Shown: positions 35,359 to 44,486, numbered from the stretch's first letter. The stretch: 64,000 bases of DNA from Nonomuraea montanisoli (GCF_013363975.1 NZ_JABWGN010000011.1:123588-187587); one strand, 5' to 3'. The notes: generated by a model not told the origin, from the letters alone. Numbers and translations are program-made.

Positions 35359-35640
35359 CTACTTGATGCCTAGCGCGCCCGCGATCGCCTTCGCCGTCAC
35401 CTCGATGATGTTGGGCACGTAGAAGATCACGCCGATGGCCACGGCCAGGATCAGGAACTGCACGAATCTGGTGATCTCGCGGGTGAAGAGGAAGAACAGC
35501 GCGACCACCGACACGACGACCAGGAACAGCGGAGCGAAGAAGGCGCGCAGGAAGTCGGCGAGCCCCTCGGTGTTGACGCCGGTCGGCGCGGGCGACGGCG
35601 TCATGTGGATCAGGTTGAGCACTATGGTCTTCAAGATCAC
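35359..35640 (-). CDS. TcpD-like two-helix membrane protein
   Basis: The 93-residue protein has two membrane helices, about 34-52 (APLFLVVVSVVALFFLF) and 60-77 (FVQFLILAVAIGVIFYV), with a short loop containing REITR. Size, topology and position between TcpC-like and TcpE-like genes fit TcpD of pCW3-type systems, or a VirB2/VirB3-like subunit; sequence alone cannot decide. The GTG start has GGGAGGA about 6 bases ahead. Gaps to the neighbours are 45 and 55 bp, with no terminator between them. Confidence 0.75.
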   Translation of the reverse strand: MILKTIVLNLIHMTPSPAPTGVNTEGLADFLRAFFAPLFLVVVSVVALFFLFTREITRFVQFLILAVAIGVIFYVPNIIEVTAKAIAGALGIK

Positions 35641-35685
35641 TTCTTGTCCTCCCGGGGGGTGCCGATCAGCAGCGCGGTCGTGCGT

Positions 35686-36699
35686 CTATCCAACGGCCCG
35701 ACCGGCACCGCGGATGTCCTTGACGTACCACTTGTCGCCCTGCTTCTCGACGGTGAGGCGGTAGGCCTGCTCGATGCGGCCGGCCGCCGCGCTCGCGTCG
35801 GCGCCGGCGTCGGCCGACGGCGAGGCGCCGGGCACGACCCACACCACCACTGCCTCGACCTCGCGGGTGGCACCCCCCACAGGCACCACGAGATCCTGCA
35901 ACCCGCCGAAGGTGAACGCGCCGCCGAAGCTCGGCACGCTCGCCCCGACGGCGAGATAGCGCTGCAACCCCGCGGCGTCCCCCGAGGCGTAGTCCTTGAA
36001 GAAGCCCTCCATCTGGGGCTTGAGCTCCGCCTCGGCGACGTCGTCGGTCTCGGCCGCGGCGACCTGGGGCAGGTCGGCGGGCGCGGGCGCGGGCAGGATC
36101 GCGGGCCTGCCCGAGACGACGAACCGGCCGCCGGCGTCGTCGCCGGAGTAGTAGATCGGCACGGACAGCAGCATCCTGCGCGTGCCCGACTGGAAGGCGA
36201 CCGAGACGACGGCGTTGTCGGCGTCCTCGGCCTTGATGTCGTACGGCTGGATGGCGACGGCGGCGAACTTGCCGTTGCCGTCCCACCCGAGCTGCGGCGC
36301 CATGCCCTCGGCCAGGAACGCGGCGAGCTTGCCCTGCCTGCTCGTGGCGTCGGCCGGGCTGAAATTCAGATAGACGCCCGCGAACTGGGCGGCGAACGCC
36401 AGGCCGCGCTGGGTGGGGAATCCGGTGCCCGTCGCGGGGGACGCATTCGGTGCGGGGGCGTTTTGCTGGGTAAACCGCTCAAATGGTGCACGGACCCCAT
36501 TGACCACGATTACCACGATAAGCGCCCACAGAATGGCGCGGCCCATCCAGACCAGCCAGCGCCCGCCGCCACCCGACCAGCGCCCGCGGCGCGGCCGCCG
36601 CGCGGGCGGAAGGTCGTAGTCGGAGAGCTCAGGGCGCGCCGAAAGCTCGGGGTCGCCAGCGATCCGAGGACCGTGCTGGACGGTTGACCTACGAGCCAT
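35686..36699 (-). CDS. TcpC-family conjugal transfer protein (VirB8-like)
   Basis: The 337-residue bitopic protein has a basic cytoplasmic N-terminus (ARRPRRGRW), one helix at about 50-68 (ILWALIVVIVVNGV), then an extracytoplasmic region with two NTF2-like halves. These are about 95-195 (FAAQFAGVYLNFSP) and 215-335 (FFKDYASGDAAGLQRYL and a C-terminal RIEQAYRLTVEKQGDKWYVKDI). This bipartite layout is that of TcpC (Tn916 Orf13/ICEBs1 ConB family), the VirB8 counterpart. First gene of the operon. ATG 36699 lies 4 nt after GGAGG; GTG 36702 is too close to it. Confidence 0.85.
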   Translation of the reverse strand: MARRSTVQHGPRIAGDPELSARPELSDYDLPPARRPRRGRWSGGGGRWLVWMGRAILWALIVVIVVNGVRAPFERFTQQNAPAPNASPATGTGFPTQRGLAFAAQFAGVYLNFSPADATSRQGKLAAFLAEGMAPQLGWDGNGKFAAVAIQPYDIKAEDADNAVVSVAFQSGTRRMLLSVPIYYSGDDAGGRFVVSGRPAILPAPAPADLPQVAAAETDDVAEAELKPQMEGFFKDYASGDAAGLQRYLAVGASVPSFGGAFTFGGLQDLVVPVGGATREVEAVVVWVVPGASPSADAGADASAAAGRIEQAYRLTVEKQGDKWYVKDIRGAGRAVG

Positions 36700-36779
36700 C
36701 ACGCCTCCGCTCGCGCCAATCCCCCCGGCTGGCGCGGTGTCGTCCGTTGCCGATCCCCATCATCCGTGGTGAAGCAGTC

Positions 36780-36807
36780 ACCCTATCCGGTCTCCGCCAT
36801 TGTTCCA
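36780..36807 (-). promoter_or_regulatory. Candidate promoter of tcp-like operon
   Basis: The minus strand has GGAACA (36807-36802) and TAGGGT (36785-36780). This would give a leader of about 75 nt containing the GGAGG of the TcpC-like gene. Confidence 0.3.
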
Positions 36808-37012
36808 GGAAAGCCACGCCCATGCTGCAGGCATCGCCGCCCGGGGGCAAACCGAGTACGCATGACTGCCCGGAGTGTTGGTTCTTGCGCCGAACGCGCG
36901 GAATAGGCATTTGACCAGGCCAGATGCCCTTTGTCGCATTACCCGGCGGCCAGAGGTTCCTGTCCAAATGGCGTAGGGACTGTCGCGACCTGCGTATTTG
37001 GTATAAGACGGG

Positions 37013-37044
37013 CAGGCCGCACGCCTCAACGGGCGTGCGGCCTG
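37013..37044. terminator. Strong hairpin terminator
   Basis: A perfect 13-bp stem (37013-37025 with 37032-37044) has a 6-nt loop. It is downstream of the minus-strand gene ending at 37132, and insulates the tcp-like operon from it. Confidence 0.75.
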
Positions 37045-37131
37045 ATCAGCGCCTATACCGCGGAACGGGGGTCGCGAGGAGGCGTTACGCGCTCCGCGTA
37101 CACGCAGCCGGCAACCCTTGAGAGAACGGGC

Positions 37132-37545
37132 TCAGGCGGCCGGCTCGGAGTCTCCCGCGGCGGCCGGGCCGCGCACGGCGCGCATGTCCCGGGCCGCGGT
37201 CGGCAGGTCACGCCCGGCCGTGGCGGACAGATCGCGTCCCGCCGTGGCGGACAGATCGCGTCCCGCCGTGGCGGACAGGTCGCGGACGACCGGTGCGGGC
37301 AGGTCGCGCCGGGGGACGGTGCGCTCCAGGGTGCCGCGCAGCTCGGCGAGCATGCCGGCGGCGTCGCGCTCGCGCATCCACATCGCCAGCTCCTCCCGCT
37401 CGTCCGCCTTCCTGCGCAGGTACGCCTCGCGGTTCACCCGCAGGCCGTACATCAGCTCGACCCTGAGCAGGGCGAGCTCCTCCTCAAGGGTGATCCCCGT
37501 GAGCGAGGGTGCGGGACGTCGTTTCCGGATGATGCGACGGATCAT
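37132..37545 (-). CDS. Small unknown protein with RDLSATAG repeats
   Basis: Not recognised. The 137-residue protein starts MIRRIIRKRR, very basic. Residues 15-75 form a charged helical segment with heptad-like spacing (LEEELALLRVELMYGLR, EREELAMWMRERDAAGMLAELRGTLER). Residues 85-115 are three identical RDLSATAG octapeptides plus degenerate copies, and the tail is disordered. No signal peptide or TM. An ATG with GGGAGGG upstream supports it as a real gene. It is transcribed toward the tcp-like operon but separated from it by a terminator. Confidence 0.65.
   Translation of the reverse strand: MIRRIIRKRRPAPSLTGITLEEELALLRVELMYGLRVNREAYLRRKADEREELAMWMRERDAAGMLAELRGTLERTVPRRDLPAPVVRDLSATAGRDLSATAGRDLSATAGRDLPTAARDMRAVRGPAAAGDSEPAA
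37217..37288. repeat. 24-bp tandem repeats
   Basis: Three 24-bp copies, nearly identical, encode RDLSATAG in the unknown protein. Confidence 0.85.
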
Positions 37546-37641
37546 GAGGGCCCTCCCGAGTCAGCGTGAACGCCGTGACGATTCGACGCTTAGGTGCCCA
37601 AAGTGGTTGACGCCTCATCCTTTTCCCGGGTGGCCGAACCC

Positions 37642-38292
37642 TCAACCGCGCGCGGCGCCCTCCTCCCGCTCCAGCCGGTGCGGCATCCGCCAGCCCTTGG
37701 CCAGGCGCGACGGGCGCAGGTTGGACCCGCCGCCGAAGAACTCGCAGAACTTCATGATCAGCGGGTCCCAGCCCACCGGGTCCACGTAGTGCGTGCCGGG
37801 GATGATCAGCTCCTCGTCCACGTGCGCGCGCACCACCCTGACCTCGAAGGCGGTCACGTTCCCGTCCGGGCCACCGTACGGGTGGGCCTGCTCCACGACG
37901 CATTCGAGCTGCACCGGGCACTCCAGAACCCTCGGGGCCTTCACCAGGTCGGCCGCCTGCTCGGTCAGCCCCGCCACCGCGAACTTGTTCCGCTCGTGCC
38001 GGTAGCCCTGCTCCACCCGGCGCTCGTTGATCACCGCGTTCGCGGTCAGCAACGCCAGCCGGTCCACGGCGTCCACCAGGGACGACGGCACCAGGTTGAG
38101 CACGCACTCCCGCTCACGGGCCAGGTTGGCCGAGGTCTGGGAGCTGTTGCCCACACCGAGCATGGCGTGGTCGCCCAGCCACCATGCCGACGACATCGGC
38201 ATGAGGTTGGACGAGCCGTCCTCGTTGCGCGAGCCGATCAGCACCACCGGCGTGCCGAAGTACAGCACCTTCAGGTCGGAGATCGTGTGCAT
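37642..38292 (-). CDS. Flavin reductase family protein
   Basis: The 216-residue protein is of the split-barrel flavin reductase family, longer than the one at 1288. FGTPVVLIGSRNEDGSSNLMPMSSAWW is the family opening, then TSANLARERECVLNLV and an ECVVEQAHPYG core strand. Related proteins are annotated as FMN-dependent oxidoreductases of unknown substrate. The ATG follows GAGGACC. It is 104 bp after the start of the intergenic spacer from ychF, and not in an obvious operon. Confidence 0.85.
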   Translation of the reverse strand: MHTISDLKVLYFGTPVVLIGSRNEDGSSNLMPMSSAWWLGDHAMLGVGNSSQTSANLARERECVLNLVPSSLVDAVDRLALLTANAVINERRVEQGYRHERNKFAVAGLTEQAADLVKAPRVLECPVQLECVVEQAHPYGGPDGNVTAFEVRVVRAHVDEELIIPGTHYVDPVGWDPLIMKFCEFFGGGSNLRPSRLAKGWRMPHRLEREEGAARG

Positions 38293-38395
38293 TCCCGCTG
38301 GTCCTCAACTTCCGCATAGGGGTCGGTCGTGACGACTCTCCCCGATCCGGACGCGGGACGCCGGTGGAAATCGGACCTCGCGTACGCGTGCGGCC

Positions 38396-39468
<1,073 letters not shown>

Positions 39469-39472
<4 letters not shown>

Positions 39473-39543
39473 GCGTGCTCCTTAACCGGCCGCACGAGCC
39501 CCCGGCCGCTGCTGGTGATGGTTGCCTGGCTGCGCTCGCTCAC
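39469..39543 (-). CDS. Leaderless small ORF coupled to ychF
   Basis: A 24-codon ORF from GTG, reading MSERSQATITSSGRG and ending VKEHA, whose TGA overlaps the ychF ATG (ATGA). TAGACT lies 8 nt before the GTG, so the mRNA could begin at the GTG and be translated without a leader. It probably acts as a translational primer for ychF rather than as a functional peptide. No homology is known. Confidence 0.5.
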
Positions 39544-39551
39544 GTCCAGCG

Positions 39552-39557
39552 AGTCTA
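39552..39557 (-). promoter_or_regulatory. -10 box TAGACT overlapping upstream stop
   Basis: TAGACT ends 8 nt before the GTG of the ychF leader ORF. Its TAG is the stop of the Cys-rich protein gene. Confidence 0.5.
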
Positions 39558-40289
39558 CTTGCTGACGAGACGCAGGCAGGTCACCGGCCGGTAGGCCCCC
39601 CGGGCCCGCAGGTAGCGCTGCGAGCCCTTCGGGCAGCTCCGCGGCCTGGCCTCGAACGAGGTCACCCGCGCCCACGCGCCGCGCGACCGGCACCCCACCC
39701 GCGTGATCGCGGCGCGGTCCACCGTCTCTCCGGCCGGCCTGGCCACGCACATGCCGCGGTCCAGCACCTGACCGCCGGGCCCCAGGCAGGCGACGGGACC
39801 GGCGCCGACCGTGTCGAGCGTGCCGGAGGGGCAGGACGAGGCCCGCGTCTCGATCGCCAGCGCCCTGCCGTACCAGCCGCGCTGCGCGCAGGGCCGCTCG
39901 CGGCCGTCGAGCGTGACGCAGTCGCCCGCCCTGAGCATGCCCCCGCCGGCGCCCGGCGCGCCCAGGTGCGGGTCGAGGTAGGAGCGGACGCAGGCCGTGC
40001 GGCCGTCGCCGACCCGCACCACGTCGTCGGTCTCGTCGGGACAGCCGCCGTGGCCGGGCGGGTCCGCGGCGATGGCCAGCACCTCGTACTGCCCCCCGTT
40101 GCACGGCGTCAGGACGTAACCGGCGTCCGAGCCGTTCACGCAGGCGCCCGGCTCCCAGCGGAGGGGCGCCCTGGTCGCGTCGGGAGCGGACGGCCCCGTG
40201 CGCACGGCCGTTCCCGCCAGCACGACCACGCCCGCCACCCCGAGGGCCGCCACGGCGAGCGACAGCGCCGTGCGCAAACCAGTAGTCAT
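39555..40289 (-). CDS. Secreted or anchored Cys-rich protein
   Basis: The 244-residue protein has an N-terminal hydrophobic segment (about 6-28), then an extracytoplasmic region with about a dozen Cys. They lie in repeated blocks: GACVNGS, LTPCNGG, GGCPDE, GDCVTLDGRERPC, SSCPSG, GMCVAR, RSCPKGS, VTCLRL. The GDCV...PC pattern recalls the actinobacterial septum-formation/LppU-like domains, but this is tentative. It is probably disulfide-bonded. It has no ribosome-binding site; CAGAGT lies 6 nt before the ATG. Its TAG stop forms part of the promoter of the ychF leader ORF. Confidence 0.7.
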   Translation of the reverse strand: MTTGLRTALSLAVAALGVAGVVVLAGTAVRTGPSAPDATRAPLRWEPGACVNGSDAGYVLTPCNGGQYEVLAIAADPPGHGGCPDETDDVVRVGDGRTACVRSYLDPHLGAPGAGGGMLRAGDCVTLDGRERPCAQRGWYGRALAIETRASSCPSGTLDTVGAGPVACLGPGGQVLDRGMCVARPAGETVDRAAITRVGCRSRGAWARVTSFEARPRSCPKGSQRYLRARGAYRPVTCLRLVSK

Positions 40290-40295
40290 GTGGGT

Positions 40296-40301
40296 ACTCT
40301 G
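40296..40301 (-). promoter_or_regulatory. Leaderless -10 box (CAGAGT)
   Basis: CAGAGT lies 6 nt before the ATG of the Cys-rich protein gene. Confidence 0.4.
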
Positions 40302-40357
40302 CGTGACGGTGGAGGGTCGCGCAAGCGTGTCTCGCCGATCGGGCCGGGCGATCCTGC

Positions 40358-40363
40358 CATCAT
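40358..40363 (+). promoter_or_regulatory. Possible leaderless -10 of rmuC (CATCAT)
   Basis: CATCAT lies 7 nt before the ATG at 40371. It is a weak match, but no ribosome-binding site is present. Confidence 0.3.
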
Positions 40364-40370
40364 CGCTGTG

Positions 40371-41627
40371 ATGGACGTCGTCTCGCTTCTCGTCGGACTC
40401 ACCGCCGGTCTCGCCATCGGCTTCCTGATCGCCCGTACGAGGGCGGCGGTGCGGGTGGCCGAGGCGGAGGCGCGGGCCAGGACCGCGGACGAGAAGCTCG
40501 CATACGTCGAGGATCAGCTCACCGAGCGTTTCCAGGCCCTGTCCACGCGTGCCCTCGACGTCAACAACCTGCGCTTCCTCGAACTCGCCGAGACCCGGCT
40601 GGCCGCCACCCGCGCCGAGGCCGCGGGCGACCTCGACCAGCGCAGGAAGGCGGTCGAGCACCTGGTCGAGCCGCTGAAGGACGCGCTCGCCCGGGTCGAG
40701 GCGCAGCTTCGCGACACCGAGGCGGGGCAGCGCGCCGCCCGCGCCGAGCTGGCCAAGCAGATGGAGTTCGTCCGGCAGAGCAGCCAGGAGCTGCGCTCGC
40801 AGACCACGGCCCTCGTACGCGCCCTGCAACGGCCCGAGGCGCGCGGCCGGTGGGGCGAGCTGCAGTTGCGCCGGGTCGCCGAGATCGCCGGCATGCAGCG
40901 CCACTGCGACTTCGACGAGCAGGTCACCGAGGGCTCCATGCGGCCCGACATGGTGGTGCGGCTGGCCGGGGGCAAGAACATCGTCGTCGACTCCAAGGTG
41001 TCGCTGGCCGCCTACCTGGAGGCCGCGGAGGCGTCCGACGAGTCGCTGGCCTCCGTACGCCTCGACGCGCACGCCCGGCACGTCCGCGAGCACATCGACC
41101 GGCTGGCGGGCAAGTCCTACTGGCAGGCGTTCAACCCGTCGCCGGAGTTCGTGGTCCTGTTCATCCCCGGCGAGGCGTTCCTCGCCCCGGCGCTGGAGCG
41201 CGACCCGGGGCTGCTGGAGTACGCGATGACCCGGCGCGTGCACATCGCCACCCCGACCACGCTCATCACCATGCTGCGCACCGCGCACTACGCCTGGCAG
41301 CAGGCCGCGCTCAGTGAGAACGCCCGTGCCGTGTTCGAGCTGGGCAAGGAGCTGTACGAACGGCTCGCGTCGCTGGGCAGGAACGTCGATACCCTCGGTA
41401 AGTCGCTCACCCGGGCCGTCGAGGCGTACAACAAGACCGTGGGATCCCTGGAGAGCCGCGTGCTGGTCAGCGCGCGCAAACTGCACGATCTGGGCGTCGT
41501 GGATGGCGAGCTCGGCTCACCCGAGATGCTGGAGGGCCTGCCGAGGGCGCTCGCCTCACCCGAACTGCTGGAAACCCCGTCTCTGATTTCCCCGGTCAAC
41601 GGTAAGTTGGCCAACGGATCGCAGTAA
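40371..41627 (+). CDS. rmuC: DNA recombination protein RmuC
   Basis: The 418-residue RmuC-family protein limits inversion and recombination at repeats; a nuclease fold is predicted. One N-terminal helix (about 3-21) anchors it. A long coiled coil at about 25-145 is followed by the conserved domain: RGRWGELQLRRVAEIAGM, DMVVRLAGGKNIVVDSKVSLAAYLEA, GKSYWQAFNPSPEFVVLFIPGE and TPTTLITMLRTAHYAWQQ. GTG 40368 adjoins ATG 40371; the latter is used. DUF6542 follows after 14 bp. Confidence 0.93.
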   Translation: MDVVSLLVGLTAGLAIGFLIARTRAAVRVAEAEARARTADEKLAYVEDQLTERFQALSTRALDVNNLRFLELAETRLAATRAEAAGDLDQRRKAVEHLVEPLKDALARVEAQLRDTEAGQRAARAELAKQMEFVRQSSQELRSQTTALVRALQRPEARGRWGELQLRRVAEIAGMQRHCDFDEQVTEGSMRPDMVVRLAGGKNIVVDSKVSLAAYLEAAEASDESLASVRLDAHARHVREHIDRLAGKSYWQAFNPSPEFVVLFIPGEAFLAPALERDPGLLEYAMTRRVHIATPTTLITMLRTAHYAWQQAALSENARAVFELGKELYERLASLGRNVDTLGKSLTRAVEAYNKTVGSLESRVLVSARKLHDLGVVDGELGSPEMLEGLPRALASPELLETPSLISPVNGKLANGSQ

Positions 41628-41641
41628 GGGGGCGGGGGCCG

Positions 41642-42163
41642 GTGAGTGAGAAGGGCAGGCGCTCGGGCGTGAAGTTGACCGCCCGCGGCGCCATCGTGCT
41701 CGCCCTGGCCGTCACCGTGGCCGCGTACGCGCTGGCCGGGCCGCTCGACCTGCCGTTCCTGGTGGGCGCGGTGTTCGTGGCGGCCAGCCTGGTCGGCGTG
41801 CTGCTGGTCAACCCGCGCGACCTGCTGTCGCTGGTGGTGACGCCGCCGCTGGTGTTCTTCGCGGCGACGCTCGTCGTCGAGTTCGTCCGCGCGCTCGGCT
41901 CCGGCAAGCTGGCGCAGTCGCTGGCGATCGGGTTGTACTCGTCACTGTCGGCCGGCGCGCCCTGGCTGTTCGCGGGCTCGGCCGTGGTGCTCGGCGTGGC
42001 CCTGCGGCGCGGGCTGCGCGACAACGTGCGCGAGCTGCGCGAGGAGCTGCGGGCGGGCGCCGAGACGGCCCGCCCGTCACGCAAGCAGGCGTACGAGCCG
42101 GAACCCGAGGGCTACTTCGAGCCCCGGGTCTACGGCACGCCCCGGACGCAGACCGAGGACTGA
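41642..42163 (+). CDS. DUF6542 membrane protein
   Basis: The 173-residue protein has a basic N-terminus and three to four helices (about 15-35, 40-55, 62-80 and 100-122), then a charged tail (LRDNVRELREELRAG). It matches DUF6542, a family repeatedly found beside ispH and ychF in actinobacteria; no function is established. GTG start 14 bp after rmuC. Confidence 0.8.
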   Translation: MSEKGRRSGVKLTARGAIVLALAVTVAAYALAGPLDLPFLVGAVFVAASLVGVLLVNPRDLLSLVVTPPLVFFAATLVVEFVRALGSGKLAQSLAIGLYSSLSAGAPWLFAGSAVVLGVALRRGLRDNVRELREELRAGAETARPSRKQAYEPEPEGYFEPRVYGTPRTQTED

Positions 42164-42203
42164 CCCCGGGGGGCCGCCCGGTGACCCCGGAGGGCCGCCC
42201 GGG
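42162..42203. repeat. Two 21-bp direct repeats at convergent gene ends
   Basis: Two adjacent 21-bp copies differ at two positions. The first copy begins inside the DUF6542 stop codon. Both fill the 52-bp gap to the ispH end. Confidence 0.7.
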
Positions 42204-42215
42204 CCGCGAGCCGGG

Positions 42216-43175
42216 TCAGGAGGCGCGCAGGTCCTTGCGCAGCTCGTGGGGCAGCGCGAAGCGCATGCTCTCCTGCACCGACTCGACCTGCTCCACGTCG
42301 CCGAACCCGTGACGGGCCAGATGGGCGAGCACCTCGTCGACCAGCTCCTCGGGCACCGAGGCGCCGCTGGTCAGACCGACCGTGGTGACGCCCTCCAGCC
42401 ACTCGTCACGGATGAACGAGGCGTTGTCGACGAGGTAGGCGGCGTCGGCGCCGTGGTCCTTGGCCACCTCGACCAGGCGCTTGGAGTTGGAGGAGTTGTC
42501 GGAGCCGACGACGATGACCAGCTCGGCCTGGGCGGCGATCTCCTTCACCGCGACCTGGCGGTTCTGGGTGGCGTAGCAGATGTCGTCGCTCGGCGGGTCG
42601 ATCAGCGTCGGGAAGCGCTCCTTGAGCCGGGCGACCGTCTCGGTGGTCTCGTCGACCGACAGCGTCGTCTGCGACAGCCAGACCAGCTTGGACGGGTCCT
42701 TCACCTGGACGTCGCCGACCGCGTCGAGGCCGTCGACGAGCTGGATGTGGTCGGGCGCCTCGCCGGAGGTGCCCTCCACCTCCTCGTGGCCCTCGTGGCC
42801 GATCAGCAGGATGTCGTAGTCCTGGGCGGCGAACCGCTTGGCCTCGTTGTGCACCTTGGTGACCAGCGGACAGGTGGCGTCGATGGTGCGCAGCCCGCGC
42901 TGCCTGGCCTCGCCGTGCACGGCCGGGGAGACGCCGTGGGCGGAGAACACCACGATCTCGCCCTCGGGCACCTCGTCGGTCTCCTCGACGAAGATGGCGC
43001 CCTTGGCCTCCAGCGTCTGGACGACGTGGGTGTTGTGCACGATCTGCTTGCGGACGTAGATCGGCGCTCCGTACTGCTCCAGAGCCTTCTCGACCGCGAC
43101 CACGGCCCGATCGACGCCGGCACAGTAGCCGCGGGGCTTGGCTACGAGGACTCTGCGGGAAGTACGGGGCTCCAT
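42216..43175 (-). CDS. ispH: 4-hydroxy-3-methylbut-2-enyl diphosphate reductase
   Basis: IspH (LytB) catalyses the last MEP-pathway step, making IPP and DMAPP with a [4Fe-4S] cluster. The three cluster Cys are in KPRGYCAGVDRA, DATCPLVTKVH and DDICYATQNRQ. Substrate-binding motifs are KQIVHNTHVV and GSDNSSNSKRL. The 319-residue length is normal. No ribosome-binding site is present; TAGCAT lies 8 nt before the ATG. It is divergent from the Rv1109c-like gene, as in M. tuberculosis. Confidence 0.95.
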   Translation of the reverse strand: MEPRTSRRVLVAKPRGYCAGVDRAVVAVEKALEQYGAPIYVRKQIVHNTHVVQTLEAKGAIFVEETDEVPEGEIVVFSAHGVSPAVHGEARQRGLRTIDATCPLVTKVHNEAKRFAAQDYDILLIGHEGHEEVEGTSGEAPDHIQLVDGLDAVGDVQVKDPSKLVWLSQTTLSVDETTETVARLKERFPTLIDPPSDDICYATQNRQVAVKEIAAQAELVIVVGSDNSSNSKRLVEVAKDHGADAAYLVDNASFIRDEWLEGVTTVGLTSGASVPEELVDEVLAHLARHGFGDVEQVESVQESMRFALPHELRKDLRAS

Positions 43176-43183
43176 ACTTGGTA

Positions 43184-43189
43184 ATGCTA
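43184..43189 (-). promoter_or_regulatory. Leaderless -10 box of ispH (TAGCAT)
   Basis: TAGCAT lies 8 nt before the ispH ATG. Confidence 0.5.
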
Positions 43190-43275
43190 CGTGGAGGACG
43201 GACAGGACCGCGCGTGCACGCCTGCTCGCCGTTTGCCACACTGGCCCTCCGATACAGACCTCCCAGGGAGACGTC

Positions 43276-44460
43276 ATGTCCCTCAGCGACGTGATACGCA
43301 ACATCGCCAAGACCGTCACCGACAAGGAGAAGGCCAAGGAGCTTCCTCTCATCGTCGTCCAGTCCACGTTGAGCGCATTCGGGCAGGGATTGCTGCTGGT
43401 GGACCGGATGAAGAACTCCATCAAGGGGCTGGGCTCCAAGGAGGAGGAGACCGAGACGCGGTCCCCGGCGGCGGCCGGTGAGACGGCCGCGCCGGTCGAG
43501 GAGGAGCGGCCCGCCCGCAAGGAGCCGGTCATCTTCGCGCCGCGCCCGTCCGGCGCCGCCGCCGAGAAGACCGGGGACCAGAACGGCTCCGCCACCAAGA
43601 CCAGGCCCGAACCGGTGATCTTCACCCCCGCCAAGCCGGCCGCGGAGGCCCCCGCCGCGCCCGCCACCCCCGAGCCCGCCACCCCTGAGGCCGCCGCTCC
43701 TGAGGCCGCCGCTCCGGAAGCTGCTGCTCCGGAAGCTGCTGCTCCGGAGTCGGGCGCCGCCGAGCCCGTCGCCGCCCCCGAGCCCGCCGCGGCACCCGAG
43801 CCCGTCGAGGCGCCTGAGCCGGTCGCCGCGGCCGAGCCCGCGCCGGGCGCGGAGCCCGCCGAGGCCGCCAAGCCGGTCACCGTGACACCCGAGCCCGCTC
43901 CCGCCGCAGAGGCCGAGCCGGAGACGAAGCCGGAGGTCAAGCCGGAGACCGTGGACGGGGCGCCGGCCGCGCCCGAGGCGGAGGCGAAGCCGAAGGCCGC
44001 CGCGAAGCGCACCGCCAAGCCCAAGGCCGAGGCCAAGCCCAAGGCTGAAGCCAAGACGGAGGCCAAGGCGGAGGCCAAGCCGAAGGCCGAGGCCAAGACC
44101 GCCGCGAAGGCCGCGAAGCCGGCGAAGACCGCCAAGCCCGCCGCCAAGCCCGCCGCTGAGCCCGCCGCGCCCGCCACCCCGGCCGCCGAGCCGACCGGCG
44201 CGCTCGCGGAGGCCGCCGCCGCGACCCCCGAAGCCGCCGCTGCCGCCGAGGCCGCCGACGGGGCCGCCGGCGCTACCACCCTGGCCGAGCCGCTGCCCGG
44301 CTACGCCGAGCTGACGGTGGCCTCCCTGCGCGCCAGGATGCGCGGCAAGTCCGCCGAGCAGATCAGCGGTCTGCTGACGTACGAGCAGGCCACGGCCGGC
44401 CGCCCCGAGGTGATCAAGATGTTCGAGAACCGCCTGGCCAAGCTCCAGGCCGGGGAATAG
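43276..44460 (+). CDS. Lipid droplet-associated-like protein (Rv1109c family), Ala/Pro/Glu-rich
   Basis: The 394-residue protein has two short conserved ends and a long low-complexity middle. The N-terminus (about 1-55, LSDVIRNIAKTVTDKEKAKELPLIVVQSTLSAFGQGLLL) is amphipathic and could lie on a membrane surface. Residues 60-340 are Ala/Pro/Glu and then Ala/Lys repeats (PEAAAPEA; AEAKPKAEAK), histone-H1-like in the later part. The C-terminus (YAELTVASLRARMRGKSAEQISGLLTYEQ) resembles a SAP/Rho-N-like helical hairpin. The position between ispH and xseA matches Rv1109c homologues, some annotated as lipid droplet-associated. GGGAG lies before the ATG. Confidence 0.7.
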   Translation: MSLSDVIRNIAKTVTDKEKAKELPLIVVQSTLSAFGQGLLLVDRMKNSIKGLGSKEEETETRSPAAAGETAAPVEEERPARKEPVIFAPRPSGAAAEKTGDQNGSATKTRPEPVIFTPAKPAAEAPAAPATPEPATPEAAAPEAAAPEAAAPEAAAPESGAAEPVAAPEPAAAPEPVEAPEPVAAAEPAPGAEPAEAAKPVTVTPEPAPAAEAEPETKPEVKPETVDGAPAAPEAEAKPKAAAKRTAKPKAEAKPKAEAKTEAKAEAKPKAEAKTAAKAAKPAKTAKPAAKPAAEPAAPATPAAEPTGALAEAAAATPEAAAAAEAADGAAGATTLAEPLPGYAELTVASLRARMRGKSAEQISGLLTYEQATAGRPEVIKMFENRLAKLQAGE

Positions 44461-44474
44461 CCGCCGCGGCCCCG

Positions 44475-44480
44475 TAGTCT
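44475..44480 (+). promoter_or_regulatory. Leaderless -10 box of xseA (TAGTCT)
   Basis: TAGTCT lies 6 nt before the xseA ATG, and no ribosome-binding site is seen. Confidence 0.55.
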
Positions 44481-44486
44481 TCCGGC

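Larger units (their letters stand above)
36700..37131. other. Operon-leader intergenic region
   Basis: This 432-bp region, less GC-rich than its surroundings, lies upstream of the tcp-like operon. It holds a possible promoter (36780-36807) and a strong hairpin (37013-37044). ORFs here have atypical composition and no ribosome-binding site, so no gene is called. No tRNA or attachment site was seen. Confidence 0.5.

Noticed and set aside
24260..36699. Integrated conjugative element
   Set aside because: No integrase, relaxase, coupling protein, direct-repeat ends or tRNA target was found, and the composition equals the flanks. Kept as a resident tcp-like operon instead.
36689..36967. A 92-codon minus-strand ORF before the TcpC-like gene
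   Set aside because: It overlaps the TcpC start and has a Trp/Met/Cys-rich composition unlike the neighbours, with no start signal.
37074..37106. TACGCG-ctc-CGCGTA palindrome as operator
   Set aside because: Six-base GC-rich arms are expected by chance at this composition, and no gene start is nearby on the plus strand.
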